Counted from the first letter of the stretch, positions 49,120 to 58,405 are shown. The stretch: DNA of 64,000 nucleotides from Arthrobacter sp. B0490 (GCF_002929355.1 NZ_PJIR01000008.1:62001-126000), one strand, 5' to 3'. The notes: generated by a model from the letters alone, not told the origin. Program-made: numbers and translations.

Positions 49120-50349
49120 ATGTCCCCGCAGCACCAGCCGGCACCAGCCGACACCACCGAGCACCACGCAGCGCCGGGCCACGCCCCGGGCAGGACAGGA
49201 CGTCAGATGCACCAGCACGCGCAGTTCCGGCACCGACCCCGCATCCTCGCGATCGTCCTGGCAGGTGGGGCGGGAGGTCGCCTCGGCGCGCTCACGGACC
49301 ACCGCGCCAAGCCGGCCATGCCCCTCGGGGGCAGCTTCAGGCTCATCGACGTCGCCCTCTCGAACCTGCACCACAGCGGGATCTCCGATGTCTGGATCAT
49401 GGAGCAGTACCAGCCGAAGACCATCAACGACCACCTCCGCAACGGACGCCCCTGGGACCTCGACCGCACCCGGGGCGGCCTGCTGGTCCTGCCGCCCTTC
49501 AGTGGCAACGAGGGTGCCGGCTTCGCCGACGGGAACGCCGACGGCCTGCTCCGCCAGGCGTCGTTCATCCGGGACTTCGCCCCGGACCTCGTGCTGGTGC
49601 TCAGCTCGGACCACCTGTACCGCCTGGACTACCGCGACGTCGTCGAGACCCACCTCGGGTCGGGCGCGGACCTGACCATGGTCACCGTCGATTTCGACGG
49701 CGACGCCTCCGCCCACGGGGTCGCGACGGTCGACGACGACGGCCGGGTCACCGGCTTCGCCTACAAGCCGGACGAGCCCCCGACGAGCCTCGTCGCGGCG
49801 GAGATCTTCCTCTACACCACGGCAGCGCTCCTCGACACGCTGGAACTCCTGCAGGACACCGAGGACGGCCTGGGCGACTACGGCCACCACCTGGTGCCCC
49901 ACCTCGTGGAGCGGGGCACCGTGGTGGAGCACCGGCTCGAAGGGTACTGGCGCGACCTCGGGACGCCGGTCAACTACCTCCGCGCCCACCTCGACCTCGT
50001 GGACGGCACAGGGCTCGACCTCGCCGACCCGCAGTGGCCCATCCTCACCGAACCCCCGCAGCTGGCACCGGCCTTCGTCGGCGACGGCGCCGTCATCGCC
50101 GATGCGCTGATCGCACCGGGATCCACGATCCGGGGCACCGTCCGCAGGAGCGTCATCGGCTCGGGGGTCACGATCGAGGCGGGCGCCGTCGTGGAGGACT
50201 CGGTGCTCCTGAACCGCGTGCGGGTCACCGCGGACGGCCTGGTCCGCCACGCGATCGTCGACTCGGACGCCGTCGTCTCGGGGCGGCGCGAAGGTGCCGG
50301 ACCGGGCGAGCCCGCGGTCGTCGACCGGGACGGGCGGATGGGCGACTGA
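49120..50349 (+). CDS. GlgC-like glucose-1-phosphate adenylyltransferase
   Basis: 409-aa nucleotidyltransferase of the ADP-glucose pyrophosphorylase type. LAGGAGGRLGALT (about 48-60) is the nucleotide-binding loop; RAKPAMPLGG has the conserved lysine; LSSDHLYRLDY the Asp of the metal site, and GYWRDLGT the substrate loop. A left-handed beta-helix follows (VGDGAVIADALIAPGSTIRGTVRRSVIG). It is shorter at the C-terminus than housekeeping GlgC and may be a paralogue for another sugar. The start may instead be the ATG at 49207, closer to the conserved core. Confidence 0.85.
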   Translation: MSPQHQPAPADTTEHHAAPGHAPGRTGRQMHQHAQFRHRPRILAIVLAGGAGGRLGALTDHRAKPAMPLGGSFRLIDVALSNLHHSGISDVWIMEQYQPKTINDHLRNGRPWDLDRTRGGLLVLPPFSGNEGAGFADGNADGLLRQASFIRDFAPDLVLVLSSDHLYRLDYRDVVETHLGSGADLTMVTVDFDGDASAHGVATVDDDGRVTGFAYKPDEPPTSLVAAEIFLYTTAALLDTLELLQDTEDGLGDYGHHLVPHLVERGTVVEHRLEGYWRDLGTPVNYLRAHLDLVDGTGLDLADPQWPILTEPPQLAPAFVGDGAVIADALIAPGSTIRGTVRRSVIGSGVTIEAGAVVEDSVLLNRVRVTADGLVRHAIVDSDAVVSGRREGAGPGEPAVVDRDGRMGD

Positions 50350-50355
50350 CGTGTT

Positions 50356-50384
50356 TTGGTCAAGCCAGATCCAGTCGGTAGTAT
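50356..50384 (+). promoter_or_regulatory. promoter of rpmB-rpmG-rpsN
   Basis: TTGGTC (50356-50361), 17-nt spacer, TAGTAT (50379-50384). It is the best promoter match in this gap and gives a leader of about 265 nt. Confidence 0.6.
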
Positions 50385-50390
50385 GGTAAG

Positions 50391-50654
50391 GCGTTTGGCT
50401 GGAGCTGACGCCGACCGTCCACGGGCGGACCGGAGTCCATCCAGCTGCCCGCGACTACCTGGAATGTAGGGCTGTGCCGGCCGGAAGGCCGCGCCCCGCC
50501 CGATCTTCACCGTCTTCCCCGCGGCGAGGCGCTTCGGCAGGTTCTCACCCTGCCAGGCCAACCTCCGGAAAGCTGCAGTAATAGCGGTGTCATTACTGGT
50601 GGCGGGACGCTCAACAAGTGATTCCGTCACGTTCATCTAATCTGGAGGAGAGTT
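50391..50654 (+). other. long structured leader of ribosomal protein operon
   Basis: No gene. The RNA could fold into an arm closed by GCTGGA/TCCAGC enclosing GTCC-ACGGGC-GGAC, a small GGCC-GGAA-GGCC hairpin, and, 57 nt before the rpmB start, CAGTAAT-N9-ATTACTG (50576-50598). The last is also a perfect 7-bp-arm DNA palindrome and the only AT-rich element, so it could be an operator. I recognise no Rfam leader. Confidence 0.5.
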
Positions 50655-50891
50655 ATGGCAGCCCACTGCCAAGTGACCGGAGCCGAGCCCGGCTTTGGAC
50701 ACAGCATTTCGCACTCGCACCGCCGCAACAAGCGCCGGTTCGACCCCAATATTCAGAAGAAGCGCTACTACGTGCCTTCCCTGCGCCGCAATGTGACGCT
50801 GCAGGTCTCCGCCCGCGGCATCAAGACGATCGACGTCCGCGGCATCGACGCTGTCGTCGCGTCGATTCTCGCGAGGGGAGTGAAGCTCTGA
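50655..50891 (+). CDS. rpmB: 50S ribosomal protein L28, cysteine-poor form
   Basis: 78-aa L28. It begins [20 protein letters not shown], where zinc-binding L28 has a CXXC pair; only one Cys remains, so this is the zinc-independent form. The rest ([20 protein letters not shown]) is canonical. GGAGGAG lies 5 nt before the ATG. Stop and rpmG start overlap (TGATG). Confidence 0.95.
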   Translation: MAAHCQVTGAEPGFGHSISHSHRRNKRRFDPNIQKKRYYVPSLRRNVTLQVSARGIKTIDVRGIDAVVASILARGVKL

Positions 50892-51058
50892 TGGCAAAGG
50901 ACAAGGACGTACGTCCCATCATCAAGCTGAAGTCCACCGCAGGGACGGGCTACACCTATGTGACGCGCAAGAACCGTCGTAACGATCCGGACCGCATGGT
51001 CCTGATGAAGTACGACCCCAAGATCCGCAAGCACGTCGAATTCCGAGAGGAGCGCTAA
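50891..51058 (+). CDS. rpmG: 50S ribosomal protein L33, zinc-free form
   Basis: 55-aa L33 with no cysteine at all; the two CXXC pairs of the zinc form are replaced ([27 protein letters not shown]). Coupled to rpmB by TGATG and 2 nt from rpsN. Confidence 0.95.
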   Translation: MAKDKDVRPIIKLKSTAGTGYTYVTRKNRRNDPDRMVLMKYDPKIRKHVEFREER

Positions 51059-51060
51059 CT

Positions 51061-51366
51061 ATGGCCAAGAAGTCAAAGATTGCTCGCAACGAGCAGCGCA
51101 AGGTCATCGTCAAGCGCTACGCGGCCAAGCGCCTCGAGCTCAAGAAGACCCTCGTCGACGAGAACGCCACCGACGAAGCACGCGAAGCGGCACGCCTCGG
51201 CCTGCAGAAGCTCCCGCGCAACGCCTCGCCGGTGCGCCTGCGCAACCGCGACCAGATCGACGGCCGCCCCCGTGGCACGCTCCAGAAGTTCGGTATCTCG
51301 CGTATCCGCTTCCGCGACATGGCGCACCGCGGCGAGCTGCCCGGCGTGACCAAGTCGAGCTGGTAA
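51061..51366 (+). CDS. rpsN: 30S ribosomal protein S14, long zinc-free form
   Basis: 101-aa S14 of the long type. The zinc motif of the short 61-aa form is absent ([21 protein letters not shown]). This is S14 as paired with L28/L33 in actinobacterial C-minus operons. In mycobacteria and streptomycetes such operons are the Zur-controlled spare set; in this lineage it may be the only set, which cannot be decided from the window. A very strong terminator follows. Confidence 0.95.
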   Translation: MAKKSKIARNEQRKVIVKRYAAKRLELKKTLVDENATDEAREAARLGLQKLPRNASPVRLRNRDQIDGRPRGTLQKFGISRIRFRDMAHRGELPGVTKSSW

Positions 51367-51409
51367 CAGCCACCCGGGCCCAGGCCCCCGCACGACCATG
51401 CACGACACC

Positions 51410-51449
51410 GGAGAAGCCGGCAACCACGGGTTGCCGGCTTCTCCGTTTT
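51410..51449 (+). terminator. intrinsic terminator of rpmB operon
   Basis: GGAGAAGCCGGCAACC and GGTTGCCGGCTTCTCC form a perfect 16-bp stem with a 3-nt loop, followed by GTTTT. The clearest terminator of the window. Confidence 0.95.
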
Positions 51450-51621
51450 CTCCGCCGGATGTGCGCGGGAGACGCCGAAACTGGCCCGAAACGACCCTGA
51501 TCCGGTCGAAAAGCCGCGTAAACACGCGGGGCAGGGCGTCCAAGCTGATAGGTTTTCGGACAGAGGCTTTCGAATACCGCGAAAAGCTCGTTCCGCAGAG
51601 TGACGTCCAGGAGGACCTAAA

Positions 51622-51900
51622 TTGGCTAAAAACCGTAGTGAACTTGTTGCCGAGGTAGCAGCGAAGGCTGACACCAGCCAGGCCGCCGTCAACGGCGTCC
51701 TCGACGCCCTGTTCGACGTCTTCGCCGAGTCCATCGCCAAGGACGAGAAGATCACCATCCCCGGATGGCTCGCCGTCGAGCGCACCAGCCGCGCAGCGCG
51801 CACCGGCCGCAACCCCCAGACCGGCGAGACCATCCAGATCGCCGCCGGCCACAGCGTCAAGCTGACCGCCGGCTCGAAGCTGAAGGCTTCCGCCAAGTAG
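51622..51900 (+). CDS. HU-family DNA-binding protein
   Basis: 92-aa nucleoid protein, short form without the lysine-rich tail of mycobacterial HupB. N-terminal helices NRSELVAEVAAKADTSQAAV and the DNA-clasping arm (ERTSRAARTGRNPQTGETIQI), with the intercalating Pro of RNPQTG. The start is TTG, secured by AGGAGG 7 nt upstream and by the first codons MAKNRSE. A perfect 14-bp terminator follows. Confidence 0.95.
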   Translation: MAKNRSELVAEVAAKADTSQAAVNGVLDALFDVFAESIAKDEKITIPGWLAVERTSRAARTGRNPQTGETIQIAAGHSVKLTAGSKLKASAK

Positions 51901-51913
51901 TCCCTGTTCCACC

Positions 51914-51946
51914 GGAGGGCCGCTGCCTGCAGGGCAGCGGCCCTCC
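51914..51946 (+). terminator. terminator after HU gene
   Basis: GGAGGGCCGCTGCC and GGCAGCGGCCCTCC, perfect 14-bp stem with a 5-nt loop, 13 nt after the stop. Confidence 0.85.
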
Positions 51947-52014
51947 GTCGTCCCGGCTCCCCGCAGGCGGGAGGGACCCCGCGGGATTGGCCCTATTTCT
52001 ACTGCGGGTAGAGA

Positions 52015-54168
52015 ATGGTGTATGTGTCGACTACTGCCAATCATCCGCGCGAGACGCTCGCCAGCACCTCCCCGGAGCGCGCCATCGGGACCGCCTGGCT
52101 GATCCTCGGCGGCGTCGCCGTCCTCGCCGCACTCGTGGTGGCCCTGCTGTTCTCGGGAGCCGCGGCGGCCCGGCAGCTCGGTGACCCCGGCGCCCTGACC
52201 CGGTGGGGGCTCCCTGTCGCCAAGGTCCTCAACAACACGGCGGCCGCCGCGACCATCGGCGCCCTCGTCTTCGCCGTCGTCATGCTGCCCCGGCAGGTCG
52301 GCACCAGGGGGCGCAAGCCCCGGGACGGTGCCGCCGAGCACCCCGCCTTCTCCCGCGTCCTGCTCCTCGCGTCCGTCTCCGCCGTCGTCTGGACGCTCGG
52401 GGCGCTCGGCGTCATGGTCTTCACCTACTCCGACGCGGCGGGCCTCCCGCTCAGCACCGACCCCTCCTACACGCAGGGGCTCGCGGCCTTCCTCACCGAT
52501 TTCTCCACCGGCCGTGCCTGGCTCGTGACGTCCATCGTCTCCGCCGTCCTTGCCACGGTCCTGTTCGGGGTGCGCTCGCAGACGGGGCTGGCACTGGCGC
52601 TGGTACTCGCACTCCTGAACCTGCTGCCCATGGCGCTGATCGGGCACTCGGCCAGCGGCGACGACCACAACGCCGCCGTCAACTCGATCGCGCTGCATCT
52701 CGTCGGGGTCTGCCTGTGGATCGGCGGGATCATCTCCCTCGCCGTCGTCAGCGGCAAGCTGGGGGACCAGACATTGCCGGTCCTCAAGCGCTTCTCGGCG
52801 CTGGCCGGCTTCGCGTTCCTCCTCGTGGTGGGCTCCGGCGTGGTGAACGCGAGCCTCCGGATCACGGACCTCGCGCAGCTCAGCTCGCAGTGGGGACTGC
52901 TCGTCACCTTCAAGACCATCGCCACGCTGCTGCTGGGCGGCATCGGCTGGATGCACCGGCAGTGGATCATCCCGCAGCTGGAGGCCCCGGCCGGGACCGC
53001 GGCATCGAAGCTCTCCGCCCGGCGGGTGCTGTGGCAGCTCATCACCGTCGAACTCGTGATCATGGCCGCGGTGTCCGGTGTGGCCGGCGCCCTCGGCCGC
53101 ACCGCACCGCCGCGCGCGGAGGAGCTGCCCACCGAGGCCGGCCCCGCCCGGATCCTGACCGGGTACGACCTCCCGCCCGACCCCACCCTGGACCGCTGGC
53201 TCAGCGAGTGGCGGCCCGACTGGCTGTGGATCACGGTCGCCCTGACCCTCGGCGTCGCCTACGTCCTCGGCGCGGTCAAGCTGTACCGTCGCGGCGACTC
53301 CTGGTCCCCGCTGAAGCTCGGCAGCTGGCTCGTGGGCCTGTGCCTGCTGACCTACTTCACGTCCGGCGCCCCCGCCATCTACGGCATGGTGCTGTTCAGC
53401 GCCCACATGATCGACCACATGGCGTTGACCATGGTGGTGCCGTTGTTCCTCGTCCTCGGCGCGCCCGTCACGCTGGCGCTCAGGGCGCTCGGCGCGCGAC
53501 GCGACGGGACCCGCGGCCTCCGCGAGTGGATCCTCGTGATCGTGCATTCCTGGCCGTCGAGGATCATCACGCACCCGCTCTTCGCGGCCGGCAACTTCGT
53601 GGCCTCCATCGTCGTCTTCTACTACTCGCCGCTCTTCGGGTTCGCGCTCCGCGAGCACGTGGGCCACGAGCTGATGATCACGCACTTCCTCATCACCGGG
53701 TACATCTTCGTGCTCTCGATGATCGGCTCCGACCCCGTCCCGTTCCGGGCACCCTTCCCCATGCGGATCCTGCTCCTCTTCGCGACCATGGCCTTCCACG
53801 CCTTCTTCGGCGTCACCCTCATGGGCTCCACGTCGCTGCTCGAGGCCTCCTGGTTCGGCAACATGGGCCGCGAGTGGGGAGCCTCGGCGCTCGCCGACCA
53901 GCAGGTGGGAGGCGCGGTGACGTGGGGCGTCGGCGAGATCCCGACGCTGCTGCTCGCGATCGGCGTCGCGATCATGTGGTCGAAGTCGGACGCCCGGGAG
54001 ACCAAACGCAAGGATCGTGCGGCGGACAGGAATAACGACGCCGACCTGACGGCTTACAACAGCATGTTCGCCGACCTTGCGGCGCGCGACGCCGGATCCC
54101 GCCGTCCCGGGCAGCAGCCCGCGGCGAGGGCCACGACCGCAGGAGATCCTGCAGGGGAGACCGAATGA
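52015..54168 (+). CDS. CopD-CtaG fusion (copper uptake / cytochrome oxidase assembly)
   Basis: 717-aa membrane protein in two parts. The first about 370 residues form a CopD-like domain (about eight helices; MALIGHSASGDDHNAAVNSIALHLVGVCLWIGGI carries its histidines); residues about 400-670 form a caa3-type CtaG domain (MVLFSAHMIDHMALTMVVPLFLVLGAP, HPLFAAGNFVASIVVFYYSPLFG). The pairing is standard in actinobacteria and serves copper delivery to cytochrome c oxidase. Several starts compete (ATG 52015, GTG 52018, 52024). The stop overlaps the thioredoxin gene by 4 nt. Confidence 0.9.
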   Translation: MVYVSTTANHPRETLASTSPERAIGTAWLILGGVAVLAALVVALLFSGAAAARQLGDPGALTRWGLPVAKVLNNTAAAATIGALVFAVVMLPRQVGTRGRKPRDGAAEHPAFSRVLLLASVSAVVWTLGALGVMVFTYSDAAGLPLSTDPSYTQGLAAFLTDFSTGRAWLVTSIVSAVLATVLFGVRSQTGLALALVLALLNLLPMALIGHSASGDDHNAAVNSIALHLVGVCLWIGGIISLAVVSGKLGDQTLPVLKRFSALAGFAFLLVVGSGVVNASLRITDLAQLSSQWGLLVTFKTIATLLLGGIGWMHRQWIIPQLEAPAGTAASKLSARRVLWQLITVELVIMAAVSGVAGALGRTAPPRAEELPTEAGPARILTGYDLPPDPTLDRWLSEWRPDWLWITVALTLGVAYVLGAVKLYRRGDSWSPLKLGSWLVGLCLLTYFTSGAPAIYGMVLFSAHMIDHMALTMVVPLFLVLGAPVTLALRALGARRDGTRGLREWILVIVHSWPSRIITHPLFAAGNFVASIVVFYYSPLFGFALREHVGHELMITHFLITGYIFVLSMIGSDPVPFRAPFPMRILLLFATMAFHAFFGVTLMGSTSLLEASWFGNMGREWGASALADQQVGGAVTWGVGEIPTLLLAIGVAIMWSKSDARETKRKDRAADRNNDADLTAYNSMFADLAARDAGSRRPGQQPAARATTAGDPAGETE

Positions 54169-56147
54169 CCGAGACCACCGTGCGCACCGCCTACCGAGTC
54201 CGTGCCTCCGAGCTGACCGGGCGCGGTTGGCTGAATACCGGGGACAAGGACCTCTCGTTGGAGGACTTCCGAGGCAAGGTTCTGATCCTCGATTTCTGGA
54301 CCTTCTGCTGTATCAACTGCCTGCACGTCCTCGACGAGCTGCGCCCCCTCGAGGAGCAGTACTCGGACGTGCTCGTGACCGTCGGCGTGCACTCCCCGAA
54401 GTTCGAGCACGAGGCCGACCCGGTGGCGCTCGCCGCCGCCGTCGAACGCTACGACATCCACCACCCGGTGCTGGACGACCCGGAACTCACCACGTGGCAG
54501 GCCTACACGGCGCGCGCGTGGCCCACGCTCGTGGTCATCGACCCCGAGGGCTACATCGTGGCGCACCTCTCCGGTGAGGGCCACGCCGCCGGTCTGACCT
54601 CGCTCGTCGAGGAGCTCGTGGCAGAGCACGAAGCGAAGGGCACCCTGCACCGGGGGGACGGGCCCTACGTCCCGGCGGAGAGTACCGCCGGGGAGCTGAA
54701 GTTCCCGGGCAAGCTCCTCGCCCTGCCTGCCACCGGCACCTTCCTCGCCGGGGACACCGGCCACCACCGGCTCGTGGAGCTCGAGGCGGACCTCGTCACC
54801 GTGCGCCGCACCATCGGCTCCGGCACCAAGGGCTTCCGTGACGGCACAGCGGGCGAGGCCGAGTTCAACGAGCCCCAGGGCGTCGCCCTCCTGCCGGCCG
54901 GGCTCGCCGCGGAGGTCGGGTACGACGTCGTCGTCGCCGATTCCGTCAACCACCGGCTGCGCGGCGTGGACCTCGCAACCGGCGAGGTCCGAACGCTCGC
55001 CGGCAACGGGACCCAGCGCCTCCTCGACGCCGGGAACCACACCAAGACGGGCCGGCAGGAGAACGCGTACGAGGTCGGCGCCCCGAGCGAGACGCCGCGC
55101 CTCACCGAGACGCACCTCGGTACCGACGCCCTGGGCGTGTCCCTGTCCTCCCCCTGGGACGTGCTCTACTCCTCGGTCCTGGACCGGGTCGTCATCGCCA
55201 TGGCCGGCACGCACCAGATCTTCAGCTACGACCCCCGCACCCACGCCGTCGAGGTCCTCGCGGGGACGGGCCTCGAGGGACTGCTCGACGGCGACGCCTC
55301 CGCGGCCTGGTTCGCGCAGTCCTCCGGCCTCGCCGAGGACGCGAACGGCTCCATCTGGATCGCCGACTCCGAGACGTCCTCCGTGCGGATCCTGTCCTTC
55401 CTCGAGGTCAACGGGCGCAACCGGGTCCAGGTGCAGACGGCCATCGGGACCGGGCTGTTCGACTTCGGGTTCCGCGACGGCGACGCCGACCAGGCACGCC
55501 TGCAGCACCCGCTCGGCGTCACCGCCCTGCCCGACGGCTCCATCGCGATCGCCGACACCTACAACGGAGCCGTCCGCCGCTACGACCCGGCCACACGCCA
55601 GGTGTCCACGCTGCTGCGCGGACTGTCCGAGCCGTCCGACGTCCTCGTCGACCTGACCCCCGTGGCCGACGGCGGCGACCCGCTGCTGATCGTCGTCGAG
55701 ACCAACCGGCACCAGCTCGTCCGCGTGCCGCTGCCCAAGGAGGCGCTCGCCGTCGACGAGGGGGCGTCCCAGACGCAGCGGCCGAAGACGCCGATGGCCG
55801 CAGGCCCGGTCGCGCTGACCGTCCGCTTCGCCGCGCCCAGCGGCCAGAAGCTCGACGACCGCTGGGGTGATCCCACGCAGCTGAAGATCAGCGCGTCCCC
55901 CGAGTCCCTGCTCGTCTCCGGCGGCGGCACGTCCACGGGGCTCACGCGGGAGCTCGTGCTGTCCCCCGACGCGGGCGACGGCGTCCTCCACATCACCGCG
56001 CGGGCGGCGTCCTGCGACGGCGAGCCGGGCGGGGAGATCCCCGACCACGCGGCCTGCCACCTGTACCAGCAGGACTGGGGCATCCCGGTGTCGGTCACGG
56101 CCGACGGCGACACGGCCCTGACCCTGGACCTGCGGGGCCTCGACTGA
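54165..56147 (+). CDS. thioredoxin-NHL repeat protein
   Basis: 660-aa soluble protein. Residues 1-150 are a thioredoxin-like domain with WTFCCINC (Cys49/Cys52 as the CXXC pair, preceded by an extra Cys48). Residues about 170-560 contain NHL-type beta-propeller repeats (FNEPQGVALLP...VVVADSVNHRLRGVDL, LQHPLGVTALPDGSIAIADTYNGAVRRYD). It has no signal peptide, so it is likely cytoplasmic. Fused Trx-NHL proteins occur from bacteria to animals (NHLRC2) without a proven reaction. Overlap with CopD-CtaG suggests a role in copper or haem-copper oxidase assembly (inference). Confidence 0.88.
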   Translation: MTETTVRTAYRVRASELTGRGWLNTGDKDLSLEDFRGKVLILDFWTFCCINCLHVLDELRPLEEQYSDVLVTVGVHSPKFEHEADPVALAAAVERYDIHHPVLDDPELTTWQAYTARAWPTLVVIDPEGYIVAHLSGEGHAAGLTSLVEELVAEHEAKGTLHRGDGPYVPAESTAGELKFPGKLLALPATGTFLAGDTGHHRLVELEADLVTVRRTIGSGTKGFRDGTAGEAEFNEPQGVALLPAGLAAEVGYDVVVADSVNHRLRGVDLATGEVRTLAGNGTQRLLDAGNHTKTGRQENAYEVGAPSETPRLTETHLGTDALGVSLSSPWDVLYSSVLDRVVIAMAGTHQIFSYDPRTHAVEVLAGTGLEGLLDGDASAAWFAQSSGLAEDANGSIWIADSETSSVRILSFLEVNGRNRVQVQTAIGTGLFDFGFRDGDADQARLQHPLGVTALPDGSIAIADTYNGAVRRYDPATRQVSTLLRGLSEPSDVLVDLTPVADGGDPLLIVVETNRHQLVRVPLPKEALAVDEGASQTQRPKTPMAAGPVALTVRFAAPSGQKLDDRWGDPTQLKISASPESLLVSGGGTSTGLTRELVLSPDAGDGVLHITARAASCDGEPGGEIPDHAACHLYQQDWGIPVSVTADGDTALTLDLRGLD

Positions 56148-56286
56148 CCTTCCGCTAGCGGGGGCCGCCGCGCCGGGTGCCCACACCCGGTGCGGAGTCC
56201 CCCGGACCTGCACCCACCCACCGGCTTCACCCATGCAACCCGTGGCACCGTGCGACGCACGGGAGCACCACGTCGAGGAGCGCACC

Positions 56287-57378
56287 ATGACGACAGACAA
56301 CGGACCAGCAGTACAGGAACAGCGGACGGCGCTCGTGGTGGGGGCCACGGGCATCGCCGGCTCGGCGCTCGTCGAGAGGCTCACCTCGGAGGGGTGGCCG
56401 GTGCTGGCGCTGTCCCGCACACCCGGCGCGGAGCGCGACGGCGTCCGCTGGCTCTCCGCGGACCTCACCTCGGTCGACGCGCTGTCCGCGGTCCTCGCAC
56501 CCGAGCGCCCCACGCACGTCTTCTTCACCGCCTGGTCCCGCCGGGACACCGAGGAGGAGAACATCGAGGTGAACGCGGGCATGCTGCGCGATCTGCTGGT
56601 CGCCCTCCGCGGCAAGGCCGTGGCCCATGTGGCCCTCATGACGGGGCTGAAGCACTATCTCGGGCCGTTCGAGGCGTACGCCGCCGGGCAGATGGCCGAC
56701 ACGCCGTTCCACGAGGAGGAACCGCGCCTGCCGGTGCGGAACTTCTACTACGCCCAGGAGGACGAGCTGTTCGCCGCCGCCGCGGAGCAGGGGTTCGGCT
56801 GGTCCGTGCACCGCGCGCACACGGTGATCGGCCATGCGGTGGGCAACGCCATGAACATGGGGCTGACCCTCGCCACGCAGGCCACCCTCTGCCGTGAGGC
56901 GGGGGAGCCCTTCGTCTTCCCCGGCTCGGAGACGCAGTGGAACGGGCTCACCGACATGACCGACGCCGGCGTCCTCGCCGAGCACATGCTGTGGGCCGCC
57001 ACGACTCCCGCCGCCGCCGATCAGGCCTTCAACATCGTCAACGGCGACGTCTTCCGGTGGCGCTGGCTGTGGCCGCAGCTCGCCGCCTACTTCGGCGTGG
57101 AGTGGGAGGGCTACAGCGGGGCGCCGCGGCCGCTCGAACAGGCGATGGCCGGCCGGGACGAGGAGTGGGCGGGGATCGCGCAGCGCCAGGGGCTGGCCGA
57201 ACCGCGGCTGGACCGGATGGCCTCCTGGTGGCACACCGACAGCGACCTCGGGCGCGGCATCGAAGTGGTCACGGACATGGGCAAGAGCCGCGTGGCCGGG
57301 TTCACCGGATACCGCAGGACGCCGGACGCGTTCTTCGCCCTGTTCGACCGCTACCGCGCGGAGCGCCTCATCCCGTGA
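56287..57378 (+). CDS. PRISE-type short-chain reductase
   Basis: 363-aa extended SDR resembling progesterone 5-beta-reductase/iridoid synthase proteins. NADPH motif VVGATGIAGSAL near residue 17; LMTGLKHYLGPFEAY and RNFYYAQEDELF hold the atypical Lys and Tyr of PRISE enzymes; WSVHRAHTVIG follows. Bacterial members reduce activated enones; the natural substrate is unknown. GAGGAG lies 6 nt before the ATG at 56287; an upstream in-frame ATG at 56233 lacks one. Confidence 0.87.
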   Translation: MTTDNGPAVQEQRTALVVGATGIAGSALVERLTSEGWPVLALSRTPGAERDGVRWLSADLTSVDALSAVLAPERPTHVFFTAWSRRDTEEENIEVNAGMLRDLLVALRGKAVAHVALMTGLKHYLGPFEAYAAGQMADTPFHEEEPRLPVRNFYYAQEDELFAAAAEQGFGWSVHRAHTVIGHAVGNAMNMGLTLATQATLCREAGEPFVFPGSETQWNGLTDMTDAGVLAEHMLWAATTPAAADQAFNIVNGDVFRWRWLWPQLAAYFGVEWEGYSGAPRPLEQAMAGRDEEWAGIAQRQGLAEPRLDRMASWWHTDSDLGRGIEVVTDMGKSRVAGFTGYRRTPDAFFALFDRYRAERLIP

Positions 57379-57421
57379 TGCACGGCTGGGACGCCCGGAG
57401 GCCCTACCACGGTCTCGTCGC

Positions 57422-58405
57422 CTAGTAGCGGACGACGGGCGTGACGGTGACGGCGTCACCGGTCACCTCGAGGTCTGCGCCGAACTCGAACGGCACGGCC
57501 TCCGACACGTCCCGGACGGCGCCCGAGAAGAAATCGCGGAGCTGCGTGTCGATGCGGGCTGAACCCTGCAGCGGCGCCAGGTGCCACCCGCCGTCCTTCG
57601 GCGTGACGGACGCCGCGGGGTACTCCTCGATGGACCAGGTGATGTCGCCGGCCAGCCGCTCGTCGGTCAGGTAGTTGAACGGGCAGTTCGTGGGCTGGAA
57701 GACGGTCTGCTGCGCGCATCCGTCGAGGAAGGCGTGGAGCTGCTCGTCGACCGCCCGGGTCAGTTCCGGTGTCACCTCGGTGGCGAGGGCCAGGGGAGGC
57801 GGCGCCTCCCTGCCGGTGACCGTCACATGGCGCTCGGGCGCCGAGAAGTACTTCCCCTCGTACTGCGCCGTGACCGCTGTCGGGTAGAAGGACGCGAGGG
57901 TGGCCCTGCCGTCCGGAAGGCCGACGTCGATGCCGTTCACCGTGGCCTGGACGCTGTTGACCACCGACACCTCGACGGTCGGGAGGGCGCCCTGCTCGAA
58001 CCGCCACACGTTGAACAGCCCCCACTCGGTGCCGATGCGCCGGAGGGGGAAGGTCGTGGTCGTCCCGGCCCCGTCGAGCGTGTAGGTGACGGGGACCTCG
58101 ACGTGGTCCGCGCCCGTCTCGCGCGCCTCGCCGACCGCCACGTCCTCCAGGGAGGCGCCGGCCCGGCGGAGGGCCTCCCCGTCCAGCAGTGCGGGGTTGG
58201 CCCCGTCCGGTACCGACGCGTTGAGCAGGCCCAGGGCCTTCCCGCCCTCGCCGTCGCGCAGGGCCTCGAGGTACAGGCCCACCTGGTGTTCGGGGCCGTA
58301 CAGCCGCGCATTGAGGAGGGAGACGGTCGCGAAGAAGCTCGTGCCGACCAGCAGGAGACCGAGCAGCCAGGCCGCGAGCACCTTGACGACGGGAGTGGTT
58401 TGCAC
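57422..58405 (-). CDS. membrane-anchored orphan protein
   Basis: 327-aa protein without recognised family. One N-terminal membrane anchor (VVKVLAAWLLGLLLVGTSFFA), then an extracellular part. Two NTF2-like portions seem present (QVGLYLEALRDGEGGKALGLLNASVP... and DEQLHAFLDGCAQQTVFQPTNCP), separated by a beta domain, a layout seen in some secreted penicillin-binding accessory proteins. Two cysteines 10 apart could bridge. GTG was chosen; TACCGT lies 6 nt upstream, so translation may be leaderless despite a GGAGGG abutting the start. Confidence 0.65.
   Translation of the reverse strand: MQTTPVVKVLAAWLLGLLLVGTSFFATVSLLNARLYGPEHQVGLYLEALRDGEGGKALGLLNASVPDGANPALLDGEALRRAGASLEDVAVGEARETGADHVEVPVTYTLDGAGTTTTFPLRRIGTEWGLFNVWRFEQGALPTVEVSVVNSVQATVNGIDVGLPDGRATLASFYPTAVTAQYEGKYFSAPERHVTVTGREAPPPLALATEVTPELTRAVDEQLHAFLDGCAQQTVFQPTNCPFNYLTDERLAGDITWSIEEYPAASVTPKDGGWHLAPLQGSARIDTQLRDFFSGAVRDVSEAVPFEFGADLEVTGDAVTVTPVVRY

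Noticed and set aside
50576..50598. Zur box before rpmB
   Set aside because: CAGTAAT-N9-ATTACTG is a good palindrome but does not fit the actinobacterial Zur consensus; kept as an unassigned palindrome.
51073..53799. 908-codon leftward frame opposite rpsN, HU and CopD-CtaG
   Set aside because: Antisense to well-supported genes, composition Glu/Gly/Arg-rich as typical for shadows in GC-rich DNA; no domain.
54054..56639. 861-codon leftward frame opposite the Trx-NHL gene
   Set aside because: Antisense shadow of a gene with clear CXXC and NHL motifs.
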